Of a stretch of 64,000 bases of DNA, positions 35,822 through 44,572 are shown piece after piece; position 1 is the stretch's first letter, and each line of letters starts with the position of its first letter. This stretch comes from Hydrogenophaga sp. (GTDB lineage: Bacteria > Pseudomonadota > Gammaproteobacteria > Burkholderiales > Burkholderiaceae_C): assembly GCF_025699295.1 (NCBI RefSeq), contig NZ_JAILWB010000006.1, positions 62,001-126,000 on the forward strand. The letters are read 5' to 3'. The notes below the pieces were generated by a model. The model saw only the letters and a list, made by a program, of their open reading frames with translations. It searched no databases and was not told where the DNA came from. The position numbers and the translations under genes were made by a program.

Positions 35822-37615
35822 ATGCCCCCCCGCTTCAGCTTGACCCACCATTTCACCATTGCAAGTCTCATTGCATTTGCACTGGTTGCAATCACACTGA
35901 TTTATTTCCAGATTCGCCAATCCGGTTTCTTCCACCACATCCAGCAGAAAGAAATTCAATTGGCGCAGGAAATGCAGGATGAGCTGATTGCCCGCGTGGA
36001 ATTGACCGCTCGCCAGAACCTGCTGGACAGCCAGGAGCATGGTCAGACCAACCTGGCGCGGATGTTCTCCAACGCACTCTGGAACAGCGATTTCGCCCCG
36101 TTCATGGAACAGGTCCGGGGCGTTGATTTCAACCATTGCCGCTTCCTGCGAGACAGCGCGGGCGGCGCAACCATGCCGCCTCCGGGCGAAGGTGCCAGGG
36201 CGTGCTTCGCAGCCCAGGGGGACCTGATCCGTGCGATGCCGCGCTTTGCCTCGCTGGACGCGAAGGTACGCGCTGCCATGCGGGGCACTTCGGTCTTCAG
36301 GATCGCGGTGTACGACCTCCAGGGCGTCACGGTCTATTCCTCGGAACATGCCCGGATCGGAGACGACAGATCCACCAGCCCGGGCTGGCTCGGCGCCGCA
36401 CGCGACGGCAGGGTGATCAGCACGCTGACGCACGGCGAGAGACCCAGCGCCTCGCAGGGCGGGGTGGAAAGCCGCGATCTGATTGCCAGCTACCTGCCGC
36501 TCAAGGCACCGGGTTCCGACAGCCCCGTGGGCGTCATCAAGGTCGAGACGGACATCACGCCGTTCCTGCGACAGATTCAGGCCACGTCCCTGGCCTTGCG
36601 GCACACCGCCGACAACCGCCAGGAACGCGCCGCGCGGAAGGCGCTGGACATCCGCGAGCAGGTCGACCAGGGCGCGCGCACCCAGCTCGTGGTGCTCGCG
36701 ACGCTGCTGGCCATGTTGTATCTGGTGCTGCTGGCCATCGTTCGGCGGGCACAGAGGTTGATCGAAAAACAGGCGCAGGAGAGCGACGCGACCAAGCAGC
36801 GCATGGCCCAGACCGAGAAGATGACCTCGCTGGGGCGCATGGTGGCAGGCGTGGCCCACCAACTCAACACGCCGCTGGCGTTCTCGAAAAGCAACGTGTT
36901 CATGACCATCCAGGCGCTTGACAACATGGTGCCCGCCATCGAAAGCAGCGCCCGCATGCTCGAGAAGGAGGTTGCGGGAGACCCGGACGCAACGCAGCCG
37001 CATGATCTGGACGGGCTCGGCATCGGTTCGTCGCTGGGCCAGATTCCCGACGAATTGCGCACGGCACAGGAGATGCTGGGTGATGTGCTGATGGGCATGG
37101 ACCAGATGCACGAACTGGTCGACAACCTGCGCGCCTTCACACGCGTGGACCGCACCAGAACCACCCAGGTTGATCTCAATCGCACGCTCTCCGCCGTGGT
37201 GTGCGTCGCCCGCTCGGTGGTGTCCACCAAGGTCCGCGTGGCCGAGGCGTTCCAGGACGTGCCGCTGATCGACTGCAACGTGTCGCAGCTCAACCAGGCG
37301 TTCCTGAATCTGATCATCAATGCCGCTCAGGCCATTCGAGGCGCCGGCACCGTCACCGTGGCCACCAGCGTCGAGCAGGGCGAGGTGTGTGTCGAGGTCG
37401 TGGACACCGGCTGCGGCATTCCAGACCGCATACTGCCTCATATCTTCGACGCCTACTTCACCACCAAGCCCGCGGACGAAGGCACAGGCCTTGGGCTGGC
37501 CATCACCAAGGATGTCGTGGACCAGCACGGTGGCAGGATCGAGGTGGACACCCAGGAAGGCGTGGGCACGCGCTTCCGGGTCTTCCTGCCCCTGTCTGCA
37601 AGGGGGACAGCGTGA
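35822..37615 (+). CDS. Membrane sensor histidine kinase with periplasmic domain
   Basis: 597 residues. TM1 is about 12-30 and TM2 about 288-308; the 255 residues between form a periplasmic sensor with a Cys pair (106 and 128). A short coiled coil leads to the H box GVAHQLNTPLAFSK (His346), the NtrB/ZraS-like 'HxLNTPL' class. HATPase motifs are LINAAQAIRGAG (N box), VVDTGCGIPDRI and GTGLGLAITKDVV. The first codons are AT-rich compared with the rest. Its stop overlaps the response regulator start (GTGA), so the two form a two-component pair. Confidence 0.9.
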   Translation: MPPRFSLTHHFTIASLIAFALVAITLIYFQIRQSGFFHHIQQKEIQLAQEMQDELIARVELTARQNLLDSQEHGQTNLARMFSNALWNSDFAPFMEQVRGVDFNHCRFLRDSAGGATMPPPGEGARACFAAQGDLIRAMPRFASLDAKVRAAMRGTSVFRIAVYDLQGVTVYSSEHARIGDDRSTSPGWLGAARDGRVISTLTHGERPSASQGGVESRDLIASYLPLKAPGSDSPVGVIKVETDITPFLRQIQATSLALRHTADNRQERAARKALDIREQVDQGARTQLVVLATLLAMLYLVLLAIVRRAQRLIEKQAQESDATKQRMAQTEKMTSLGRMVAGVAHQLNTPLAFSKSNVFMTIQALDNMVPAIESSARMLEKEVAGDPDATQPHDLDGLGIGSSLGQIPDELRTAQEMLGDVLMGMDQMHELVDNLRAFTRVDRTRTTQVDLNRTLSAVVCVARSVVSTKVRVAEAFQDVPLIDCNVSQLNQAFLNLIINAAQAIRGAGTVTVATSVEQGEVCVEVVDTGCGIPDRILPHIFDAYFTTKPADEGTGLGLAITKDVVDQHGGRIEVDTQEGVGTRFRVFLPLSARGTA

Positions 37616-38529
37616 ACGTCGGCGTCACCAAGCCCCATGTGCTCTGCGTGGACGACGATCCCAACGTGCTGCGCGCGCTGCAGTGGTTGCTCCGGAGCCA
37701 GTTCACGGTGTCCACCACAACCGATCCGCAGGAAGGTCTTGCGCGCCTGCGCGGGCTGCCGTTTGAAGTCGTCATCAGCGACCATCGCATGCCCGGAATG
37801 CCCGGCACCGAATTCCTGCAGCAGGCCCGGATCGAGTCGCCCAACACCATGCGCCTGTTGCTCACCGGCTTCTCGGACTTCACCGACGTCATGGACTCGG
37901 TCAACGCCAGCGAGGTGTTCCGCTTCATCCAGAAGCCCTGGGACAACCAGGTGCTGCTGGACACCATCGCCTATGCCGCGCTGGTGGCTCGGCACCTGCC
38001 CCTGGACGGTTCGGCCGGGGTGTTCAGGACGAAAAAGGGCAGCGACATCCAGGTCACCGGAGACGAAATTGTTCTGTTGCTCGACCCCGACCCCCTCTCC
38101 GAGCAGCAACTGCGCAAGGCACTGGGCGAAGACATGGTGATGTGCTGGGCCAGGGACATGGCCGAGGCGGCCGACTTGCTCACGCACCATCGAGTGGCCG
38201 TGCTGCTGCTGGAAACCCACGTCGGCCCGGCGCCCACCCTCGACCTGATCCGCGCGGTCAAGCGCAGCCAGCCCGAGATCGTTCCCATGGTGCTCAGCGC
38301 CGAACGCGACAGCCACGCGATCCGCAGACTGATCAACGAGGGCCAGATCTATCGCTTCCTGGGCAAACCGGTCGGTCCCCGCTACGCCCGGCGGATGGTC
38401 CGCGCGGCACTCGCGAAGCACCGCGAGCTGCTCGCGCACCCGCTGCGCGCCGCCCGCCATGCGGTGCAGGACCCACTGCCGCCAGGCCACGGGCGCGCCG
38501 GCGCACCAGCATCCCCGGCGCAACGGTAG
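37612..38529 (+). CDS. Response regulator with an active and a degenerate receiver domain
   Basis: 305 residues from the GTG at 37612, which overlaps the kinase stop. Receiver 1 (about 8-125) is intact: VDDDPNVL pocket, phospho-Asp57 in VVISDHRMPGMPGTEF, Thr84/Lys108 (LLLTGF, IQKPW), in the RpfG/FrzZ style. Receiver 2 (about 152-270) keeps the fold and Lys252 (FLGKPVG) but has Glu201 where the phospho-Asp should be (LLLETHVGP). No DNA-binding, HD-GYP or GGDEF output domain is present, so it must act by protein contact. The last 35 residues are a disordered Pro/Ala/Arg tail. Confidence 0.88.
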   Translation: MNVGVTKPHVLCVDDDPNVLRALQWLLRSQFTVSTTTDPQEGLARLRGLPFEVVISDHRMPGMPGTEFLQQARIESPNTMRLLLTGFSDFTDVMDSVNASEVFRFIQKPWDNQVLLDTIAYAALVARHLPLDGSAGVFRTKKGSDIQVTGDEIVLLLDPDPLSEQQLRKALGEDMVMCWARDMAEAADLLTHHRVAVLLLETHVGPAPTLDLIRAVKRSQPEIVPMVLSAERDSHAIRRLINEGQIYRFLGKPVGPRYARRMVRAALAKHRELLAHPLRAARHAVQDPLPPGHGRAGAPASPAQR

Positions 38530-38625
38530 CGAACTTGCGGCCACTGCGTGGCCGCTCCCGCCGTCGGGGCCTCATGCACTTTGGTGGCCATGGCATACAG
38601 TTGCAGCCTGAGCCCGCCCATTTCC

Positions 38626-40017
38626 ATGAACGCCACCACCGCACCAGCCGACCCACCGCCGGGTGTTGCCCGCAGCCCTGCGGCGATCCGCCTGCTGCCG
38701 CCCGACGACGCGCTGCGCACGGAGTTGCACAACGAGGTGCACGCCCGGCCCTCGGCGCGCATCCGCCTGCCCGCACTGATCGTGTTCGTGGCCGTGCTCA
38801 ACGAGGGTGTCAGCCGCGAGCAGGAATGCGAACATCTGCGCCGCCTGCCCGGCCAGCAGGGGCTTTTGCCCGAACAACTGCGCGGCAACTTCCTGCGCCT
38901 GCGTTTCGACGAACACACGCTCAAGTGGGAACGCCACACGGAGTTCACCCGCTATTCCATCGTGCAACCCCTGCCGGCGGGTGCCGGTCTGGGTGCCAGC
39001 GACCCGGCGCTGCTGGACGCGATCGTCGCCCCGCCCGGGTGGCTGGCCGACATCCCCGGGCGCACGGTAGCGGCGATCAAGCTGGTGATGCTGCAGGCCG
39101 ATCTGCCGGGTGCCAGCGCCGACGCCCAGGCCGCTCTCATGGCCCCTGCCCAGCACTGGTTCGGCGGGCGTGCCGTGCTCGCCTCCCAGCTGGGCGGCGG
39201 CCATTCCTGGGCGGTCACCGACTTCCGCCTGCATCCCTCGGGTTTCGAGCGCATGCTGGTGATCGCACCCACCGGCACCAGCGACTCGAGGGCCGGACGC
39301 ATCTCGCAGCGCCTGCTTGAACTCGAAACCTACCGGTTGATGGCGCTGCGTGGCCTGCCAGTGGCCAAGGCGCTGGGGTCCATGCTGGCGCAAGCCGAAG
39401 CCCAACTCGCCGGCATCACCGCGCGGCTGGAGGGCAAGTCCACCTCCGAGCAGGAACTGCTGGACCAGCTGGTCTCGCTGGCCGCACGGGTCGAACGCGC
39501 CATCGCGGAGAACACCTACCGCTTCGCGGCCACGCGCGCGTACGACACGCTGGTGGCGCAGCGCATCGCCGAGCTGCGCGAGATGCCCATTCCCGGCACA
39601 CAGACCATTGGCGAATTCATGCAGCGGCGCCTGTCACCGGCCATGGCCACGGTCGCGGCGAGCGCGCAACGCCTGGCCTCCCTGTCCGAACGCATCTCGC
39701 GCGCCAGCGCGCTGCTGCGCACGCGGGTGGACATCGTCACAGAGGCGCAGAACCAGCAGTTGCTGGAGAAACTCACGCGCGGCCAGGCCATGCAGCTGCA
39801 TCTGCAGACCACGGTGGAAGGCCTGTCGATCGCCGCCATCTCGTACTACGTGGTCAGCCTGCTGCTCTATGTGGCCAAGGGTGCCAAAGCCGCCGGCCTG
39901 CCGCTGCAGCCCGAGGTGGCCGTGGGTGCGCTGATTCCCCTGGTGCTGTGGGCCGTGTGGCGCACCACGCGGCGCATACATGCGCGCCTGGGCTCGCCCG
40001 GCGATTCCGGGCACTGA
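38626..40017 (+). CDS. DUF3422 family membrane protein
   Basis: 463 residues from the ATG at 38626; an in-frame ATG at 38590 would add 12 residues. It has the DUF3422 pattern: ELHNEVHARPSARIRLPA near the N terminus, FDEHTLKWERHTEFTRY (about 95-111), GGGHSWAVTDFRLHPSGFER and a C-terminal coiled part followed by two hydrophobic segments (GLSIAAISYYVVSLLLYVA and VAVGALIPLVLWAVW). Function is unknown; the architecture suggests an inner-membrane protein with a large cytoplasmic head. Confidence 0.88.
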   Translation: MNATTAPADPPPGVARSPAAIRLLPPDDALRTELHNEVHARPSARIRLPALIVFVAVLNEGVSREQECEHLRRLPGQQGLLPEQLRGNFLRLRFDEHTLKWERHTEFTRYSIVQPLPAGAGLGASDPALLDAIVAPPGWLADIPGRTVAAIKLVMLQADLPGASADAQAALMAPAQHWFGGRAVLASQLGGGHSWAVTDFRLHPSGFERMLVIAPTGTSDSRAGRISQRLLELETYRLMALRGLPVAKALGSMLAQAEAQLAGITARLEGKSTSEQELLDQLVSLAARVERAIAENTYRFAATRAYDTLVAQRIAELREMPIPGTQTIGEFMQRRLSPAMATVAASAQRLASLSERISRASALLRTRVDIVTEAQNQQLLEKLTRGQAMQLHLQTTVEGLSIAAISYYVVSLLLYVAKGAKAAGLPLQPEVAVGALIPLVLWAVWRTTRRIHARLGSPGDSGH

Positions 40018-40037
40018 GCCGCGGCGGGCGGCACGGG

Positions 40038-41192
40038 TCAGGCGACGACGGATCTCGAACGCTCGGTCTGCTCAGCCGCGATCGAGGCCGCATCGCTGGT
40101 GATCACGCCGCCCCCCAGACACACCTCACCGTCGTAGATCACCGCGCTCTGCCCGGGCGTCACGGCCCACTGCGATTCGGTGAACGCAAGCGCGAAGCCG
40201 GCGCCGCCATCGGCCTCGAACCGGCAGGTCGCGTCGGCCTGGCGGTAGCGCGTCTTGGCGGCCAGCTCGCCATCGGCGGGCGCGTGGCCCGACACCCAGC
40301 TCGCGTCCTGCGCACGCAGGCGCGGTGTGAGCAGCCAGGGGTGGTCGTGCCCCTGCACCACCCAGAGCGTGTTGGTCTGCACGTCCTTGCGTGCAACGAA
40401 CCAGGGCGCGTGATCATTGCCGCCCTTTTGCGCGCCCTTCTCGCGCACGCCACCAATCCCGAGACCCTGGCGCTGGCCCAGCGTGTAGAAGCTCAGGCCC
40501 ACATGCTGGCCGAGCACGCGGCCTTTTGCGTCCCTGATCGGGCCCGCCTCTTTCGCGATGTAGCGGTTGAGGAAATCGCGGAACGGCCGCTCGCCGATGA
40601 AGCAGATGCCGGTGCTGTCCTTCTTCTTCGCGTTGGGCAGGCGGATCTCGGCGGCGATGCGGCGCACCTCGGTCTTGGGCAGCTCGCCCACGGGGAACAG
40701 CGTCTTCGACAGCTGCGCCTGGTTCAGGCGGTGCAGGAAGTAGCTCTGGTCCTTCAGCGGGTCCAGGCCCTTGAGCAGTTCGAACGCCCCGTGGCGTTCG
40801 CGCACGCGGGCGTAGTGGCCGGTGGCGATCTTCTCCGCGCCCAGGCGCATGGCGTGGTCGAGGAAGGCCTTGAACTTGATCTCGGCATTGCACAGGATGT
40901 CCGGGTTGGGTGTGCGCCCCGCCTGGTACTCGCGCAGGAATTCGGCGAACACGCGGTCCTTGTACTCGGCCGCGAAGTTCACGTGCTCGATCTCGATGCC
41001 CAGCACGTCCGCCACGCTGGCGGCGTCCAGGAAGTCCTGCCGCGTCGAGCAGTACTCGTCGTCGTCATCGTCTTCCCAGTTCTTCATGAAGATGCCGATG
41101 ACCTCGTGCCCCTGCTGCTTGAGCAGGTGCGCACTCACCGCGGAGTCCACGCCTCCGCTCAGTCCCACCACCACGCGCTGTTTGCTTGCCAT
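40038..41192 (-). CDS. mnmA: tRNA-specific 2-thiouridylase MnmA
   Basis: 384 residues from the ATG at 41190-41192. PP-loop [19 protein letters not shown] (8-26), [16 protein letters not shown], first catalytic Cys in [12 protein letters not shown] (about 97-108) and second in [12 protein letters not shown] (about 198-209) are all present. It thiolates U34 of Glu, Gln and Lys tRNAs. The stop lies 21 nt from the convergent DUF3422 gene, and the start is divergent from arfB with an 84-nt gap. Confidence 0.95.
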   Translation of the reverse strand: MASKQRVVVGLSGGVDSAVSAHLLKQQGHEVIGIFMKNWEDDDDDEYCSTRQDFLDAASVADVLGIEIEHVNFAAEYKDRVFAEFLREYQAGRTPNPDILCNAEIKFKAFLDHAMRLGAEKIATGHYARVRERHGAFELLKGLDPLKDQSYFLHRLNQAQLSKTLFPVGELPKTEVRRIAAEIRLPNAKKKDSTGICFIGERPFRDFLNRYIAKEAGPIRDAKGRVLGQHVGLSFYTLGQRQGLGIGGVREKGAQKGGNDHAPWFVARKDVQTNTLWVVQGHDHPWLLTPRLRAQDASWVSGHAPADGELAAKTRYRQADATCRFEADGGAGFALAFTESQWAVTPGQSAVIYDGEVCLGGGVITSDAASIAAEQTERSRSVVA

Positions 41193-41276
41193 GGCGCGAT
41201 TATCCCAGCGGGGCCATGGCCCCGCATGGCGCGGGGCCGCCGCTGGCGCACGCGCACCCCATGGCACACTGCGCCG

Positions 41277-41684
41277 ATGCCGACGATCACCATCGATCCC
41301 GCCGAGGTCGAGTTCACCGCCATCCGCGCCCAGGGCGCTGGCGGGCAGAACGTGAACAAGGTCTCCAACGCGGTGCACCTGCGCTTTGCCATCCACGCGT
41401 CCTCGCTGCCCGAGGCAGTCAGGGCACGCCTGCTCGCGCTGAGCGACCAGCGCATCACCACCGAAGGCGTGGTGGTCATCAAGGCGCAGACCAGCCGCAG
41501 CCTGGAGCAGAACAAGGCCGAGGCACTGCAGCGCCTGCAGGCGCTGGTGGACAGCGTGGCCACCGTGCCCAAGGCGCGCAAGGCCACCCGGCCGACCTAC
41601 GGCTCCATGCAACGCCGGCTCGAAGGCAAGGCCACGCGCTCGACGGTGAAGCAATTGCGCGGCAAGGTGCGCGGCGTCGACTGA
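41277..41684 (+). CDS. arfB: Alternative ribosome-rescue factor/peptidyl-tRNA hydrolase ArfB
   Basis: 135 residues. The release-factor GGQ loop is [20 protein letters not shown] (about 17-36), and the C-terminal tail ends with basic [20 protein letters not shown]..., the ribosome mRNA-channel tail of ArfB/YaeJ. It hydrolyses peptidyl-tRNA on stalled non-stop ribosomes. The single GGQ domain and short length exclude RF1 and RF2. Confidence 0.93.
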   Translation: MPTITIDPAEVEFTAIRAQGAGGQNVNKVSNAVHLRFAIHASSLPEAVRARLLALSDQRITTEGVVVIKAQTSRSLEQNKAEALQRLQALVDSVATVPKARKATRPTYGSMQRRLEGKATRSTVKQLRGKVRGVD

Positions 41685-41701
41685 ACGCCATCGACTCGGT
41701 T

Positions 41702-41747
41702 CGCTTAAGGTTTTTTTAGGGTTCCTTTAAGCGCTATTTAGCAGCGC
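41702..41747. promoter_or_regulatory. AT-rich double dyad upstream of the hemerythrin-like gene
   Basis: Two adjacent hairpins: CGCTTAAGG/CCTTTAAGCG (41702-41710 with 41724-41733, one bulge, T-rich loop) and GCGCT-ATTTAGC-AGCGC (41731-41747). They lie 18 nt after the arfB stop and about 100 nt before the next ATG, so they may be the arfB terminator (the first loop supplies the T run) or an operator of the downstream gene. Confidence 0.4.
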
Positions 41748-41849
41748 GGCGCGCCACCGGTTCCTAGACTGCCTTCCCATGACACGTGGCGCATGGGGCG
41801 CCCCGGTCAACACGAGACGATCCGGGCCCGGCCCGCACAAGGAACCCAC

Positions 41850-42593
41850 ATGCAACACCACGCAATCGAGATGGCGCACGTCGTCGCCACCACCCGCACC
41901 GGCGAAGGCCGCTTCAACCTGTACGCCGGCATCCACAAGGCCCTGCGCGCCTTCATGGCCGACACTCTCATGCGGGTTGGCCGCACCGACCCGTTCGACG
42001 ACCTGGAGGTGGCTGCCACCGCCGCGCAGGTGGTGGAGCTGATGGACCTCTGCGCTGGCCACGTCGAACACGAGAACGGTTTCGTGCATCCCGCCCTGGA
42101 GGCGCGCTGCCCGGGCGTGGCCGGCCCCGTGGCGCAGGAGCATGAGGGCCACCGCCACCACATCGCCCACCTGCGCGGCGTGGCCCGGGCGCTGGCTGAC
42201 GCCGACGGCGCGCAGCGCGGCTCGGCGCTGCACGCGCTCTACCTGGGCCTGGGCCTGTTCCTCGCGGAGAACCTGCAGCACATGCACGCCGAGGAAACAG
42301 TGCACAACCCGGCGCTGTGGTCGGCTTATAGCGACGCAGAACTCATCGCCATCCACGACGCCCTGCTGGCCACCGTGCCGCCGGCCGAGATGATGCTGGT
42401 GATGCGCTGGATGCTGCCCCAGCTCAACGCACCCGAGCGGCTGGAAACCCTGAAGGGCATGCGCGCCGGTGCACCGGCGCCGGTGTTCGAGGGCATGCTG
42501 GACGCGCTGCGTGGGCTGCTGCCCACGGGCGACTGGGCCAAGCTGGCCCGCGGCCTGGGCGTGCCGGTCGTTCCCGCCCTGATGAGCGCCTAA
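41850..42593 (+). CDS. Hemerythrin-like domain protein
   Basis: 247 residues from the ATG at 41850 (AAGGA site upstream). Candidate di-iron ligands follow the hemerythrin order: His in YAGIHKALRAFM (about 30), HVEHENGFVHPAL (about 71-83, HxxxE), QEHEGHRHHI (about 97-106) and NLQHMHAEETVH (about 143-154). A four-helix bundle with a C-terminal helical extension is expected. It could bind O2 or NO, or shuttle iron; the reaction is unknown. Its TAA overlaps the stop of the convergent GAF protein. Confidence 0.75.
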   Translation: MQHHAIEMAHVVATTRTGEGRFNLYAGIHKALRAFMADTLMRVGRTDPFDDLEVAATAAQVVELMDLCAGHVEHENGFVHPALEARCPGVAGPVAQEHEGHRHHIAHLRGVARALADADGAQRGSALHALYLGLGLFLAENLQHMHAEETVHNPALWSAYSDAELIAIHDALLATVPPAEMMLVMRWMLPQLNAPERLETLKGMRAGAPAPVFEGMLDALRGLLPTGDWAKLARGLGVPVVPALMSA

Positions 42594-43954
42594 GCCGCCA
42601 CCTCTTCCAGCTCGACCGGGCCGAAGACGTCGAAACGGAAACAGCCGCGCCCGGTCTTCTGGATGCGCAGTTGCGGGCACTGCTCGGCCAGCCGGCGGTG
42701 CAGCAGCCACAGGCGGGCCTCGAGGTTGTCGGCCACGTCGGGCAGGCGCAGCGAGGCGTCCAGCCGCAGCTCGCGGTTGGTGAACTCGCTGCGGCCATGG
42801 CGCTGCCTGTCCTGCAGCAGTTTCCAGAGGATGGCGCCGGCCACGCCCTTGATCAGGTAGGTGTGGTTGACGAACACGCTGTCGTTGCTGCGATAGTGGC
42901 GCACGTGCAGCGGCGGCCCGCCAGGCACGGGCGCCTGCGCTGCCGCGCCTTGCGCGGGCTGGGCTTCGTCGCAGGGCGCCTCGGCCTCGTGCATCAGGTC
43001 GATCGCCGCGCCGAGCTGGCCGCCCAGCGCCACCAGCAGGTCCTCGTCTTCGTAGCTGAACTGCATGTCCAGGTGACCTTCGACGAACAGCACGCCGAGG
43101 ACGCGATCGGCAGAGAGCAGGGGCACGGCCAGCTGGCTGTGCGGCTCGGCCAGTCCGGGGTAGGGAATGTCGGTGCCGGGCGGGCCGCTGCCCTCGTCCA
43201 CCAGGCTGTCGCGCATGGCACGGCTGTAAAGATAGGCGCTGGCCATGTGCATGATGCGCACCGGCGTGCGCTCGCGCGCGGCCACCCCGATCACGCCGTC
43301 ACCCAGCGCGATCTCCGAGCCCACGCCCGAGGTGGCATAGCCGCGGCTGGCGATGGTGTACAGGCCCTGCGTTGCGGTGTCCAGGATCAGCACCATGGCG
43401 TGGCGCATGGCGAGCTCGGTTTCCAGCGTATCCAGCGCCGCCTCCAGCAGCTCGCCCAGGCTGCGCGCCGCCGACAGGCGGGTGCTGGCGCGGCGCAGCA
43501 CGCCCAGCGGATGGGGCCGCTCCCGCGGCGGCGGCAGTGCCTCGGCCAGGGGCACCTGCGGCAGGCGTTCGACCTGGAGCACCTCGTGGATGTCGGAGCC
43601 GAGCAGGCGAAACACATCGGCCATGCCGGTGTGCGAGGCGATCCCCGCCAGCTGCGCCTTCATGCTCTCGAACACCGGCCCCTGCGTCTCGGTGCGCAGG
43701 TAGCGCAGGTGCAGGCGGTAGAACACCGCGTTCAGCGGGTTGAGCACCAGCAGCGTCGAACGCGGGTGGGCCAGCAGGTTCTGGCGCGTCTTGTTGAAGA
43801 ACTGGAACGACAGCGCCACGTGACGCGCATCCACGTAATGGACCTGCGAGAGATAGGCCACGTTGGGCGTGCCGTCCGGCGCGGCGGTGGCCATCATGGC
43901 CGGAATCGCGCCTTCCAGGCAGGGGCGCACCTCTTCCAGGTCCGCGCCGGTCAT
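42590..43954 (-). CDS. Flavin split-barrel + GAF + winged-helix protein
   Basis: 454 residues in three parts. The N-terminal part (about 1-130; AMMATAAPDGTPNVAYLSQV and ALSFQFFNKTRQNLLAHPRS) is a pyridoxamine-phosphate-oxidase-like FMN barrel. The middle (about 165-320) is a GAF domain with VIGVAARERTPVRI and SQLAVPLLSADRVLGVLFVE. The C-terminal 90 residues (LIKGVAGAILWKLLQDRQ to GRGCFRFDV) look like a winged helix. It may therefore be a redox- or ligand-sensing regulator. It overlaps the upstream split-barrel gene (ATGA) and shares stop bases with the convergent hemerythrin gene. Confidence 0.7.
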   Translation of the reverse strand: MTGADLEEVRPCLEGAIPAMMATAAPDGTPNVAYLSQVHYVDARHVALSFQFFNKTRQNLLAHPRSTLLVLNPLNAVFYRLHLRYLRTETQGPVFESMKAQLAGIASHTGMADVFRLLGSDIHEVLQVERLPQVPLAEALPPPRERPHPLGVLRRASTRLSAARSLGELLEAALDTLETELAMRHAMVLILDTATQGLYTIASRGYATSGVGSEIALGDGVIGVAARERTPVRIMHMASAYLYSRAMRDSLVDEGSGPPGTDIPYPGLAEPHSQLAVPLLSADRVLGVLFVEGHLDMQFSYEDEDLLVALGGQLGAAIDLMHEAEAPCDEAQPAQGAAAQAPVPGGPPLHVRHYRSNDSVFVNHTYLIKGVAGAILWKLLQDRQRHGRSEFTNRELRLDASLRLPDVADNLEARLWLLHRRLAEQCPQLRIQKTGRGCFRFDVFGPVELEEVAA

Positions 43955-44490
43955 GTCCCGCCCTCGATGGCGCGACCGGCCTTGGGGCCGGGGGTCTGGT
44001 CGAAGGCCTGATCGGGCTCGAACTCGATCGCCACCACGTCGTCGAGGTTGTGGGCCAGCATGGCGCGCGCATACACCGGTCCGAAGCCGATGAGCGTGAG
44101 CTCGCGCTCCATGCCCTTGAGGTAGTGCTGCAGCACCGGCGCGTCGTCCTCGCGCGCCTCGCGCAGGCGCGCGCCACGGGTCTTGAGCTGCACCGTGCGG
44201 TGGCTGCTGGGCTGGCTGAACACCGCCGCCAGCCGTCCGCTGCGGGCCACGTCGCGCAGCAGCTGGTCCGACTGGCTGCGGCACAGGTACACCGTGACCA
44301 GGCGACCCTGCGCGCTCACCTGGCTGCCCACGGCGCGCATGACGCTGGGGACCAGCTCCGCGTCGCAGCTGCTCACGATGACCGATGCCCCGCCCTCCAT
44401 CATGGCCAGGTGTTCGGGCGACAGCAGGGAAGGTGCGTTGGGTTCCACTGGGGACACGGCGAAGGGGAGAGCGCAGGACGGTCGGATCAT
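43951..44490 (-). CDS. Pyridoxamine 5'-phosphate oxidase-like flavin-binding protein
   Basis: 179 residues with the pattern LSPEHLAMMEGGASVIVSSCDAELVPS (landmark about 22-48), LVTVYLCRSQSDQLLRDVARSGRLAAVFSQP and SHRTVQLKTRGARL, i.e. a split-barrel FMN fold resembling HugZ/PNPOx-like proteins. The C terminus is acidic and proline-rich. It is the first gene of a two-gene unit with the GAF protein and diverges from the TetR gene; a palindromic operator lies in the 82-nt gap, 54 nt from this start. The substrate is unknown. Confidence 0.7.
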   Translation of the reverse strand: MIRPSCALPFAVSPVEPNAPSLLSPEHLAMMEGGASVIVSSCDAELVPSVMRAVGSQVSAQGRLVTVYLCRSQSDQLLRDVARSGRLAAVFSQPSSHRTVQLKTRGARLREAREDDAPVLQHYLKGMERELTLIGFGPVYARAMLAHNLDDVVAIEFEPDQAFDQTPGPKAGRAIEGGT

Positions 44491-44543
44491 AGCGAGCGCC
44501 TCTCTGACCGCCTAGGTGGGGCTGTTTCCAGGTCGGCTTGCAA

Positions 44544-44563
44544 TTTCGCACAAGTGTGCCAAA
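44544..44563. promoter_or_regulatory. TetR-type operator, site 1
   Basis: TTTCGCACAAGTGTGCCAAA, with the dyad GCACA-AG-TGTGC, lies 10 nt upstream of the tetR ATG. Site 2 at 45195-45214 has the same consensus, TTTCGCACnn(g/t)TGTGCnAA. The two sites bracket the regulator gene, the usual sign of autorepression together with control of the downstream hydrolase. Confidence 0.7.
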
Positions 44564-44572
44564 ATCCGCCGC

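Noticed and set aside
35592-35843. An 83-codon plus-strand frame in the gap before the histidine kinase
   Set aside because: No ribosome site, no recognisable motif, and it overlaps the kinase start in another frame.
37201-37611. Extended N terminus for the double-receiver regulator
   Set aside because: This part lies within the kinase HATPase domain in another frame; the GTG at 37612 begins exactly at the receiver fold.
41702-41747. FNR/Dnr- or NsrR-type operator before the hemerythrin-like gene
   Set aside because: The dyad has no TTGAT-N4-ATCAA core and does not fit the NsrR consensus, so only a generic dyad is reported.
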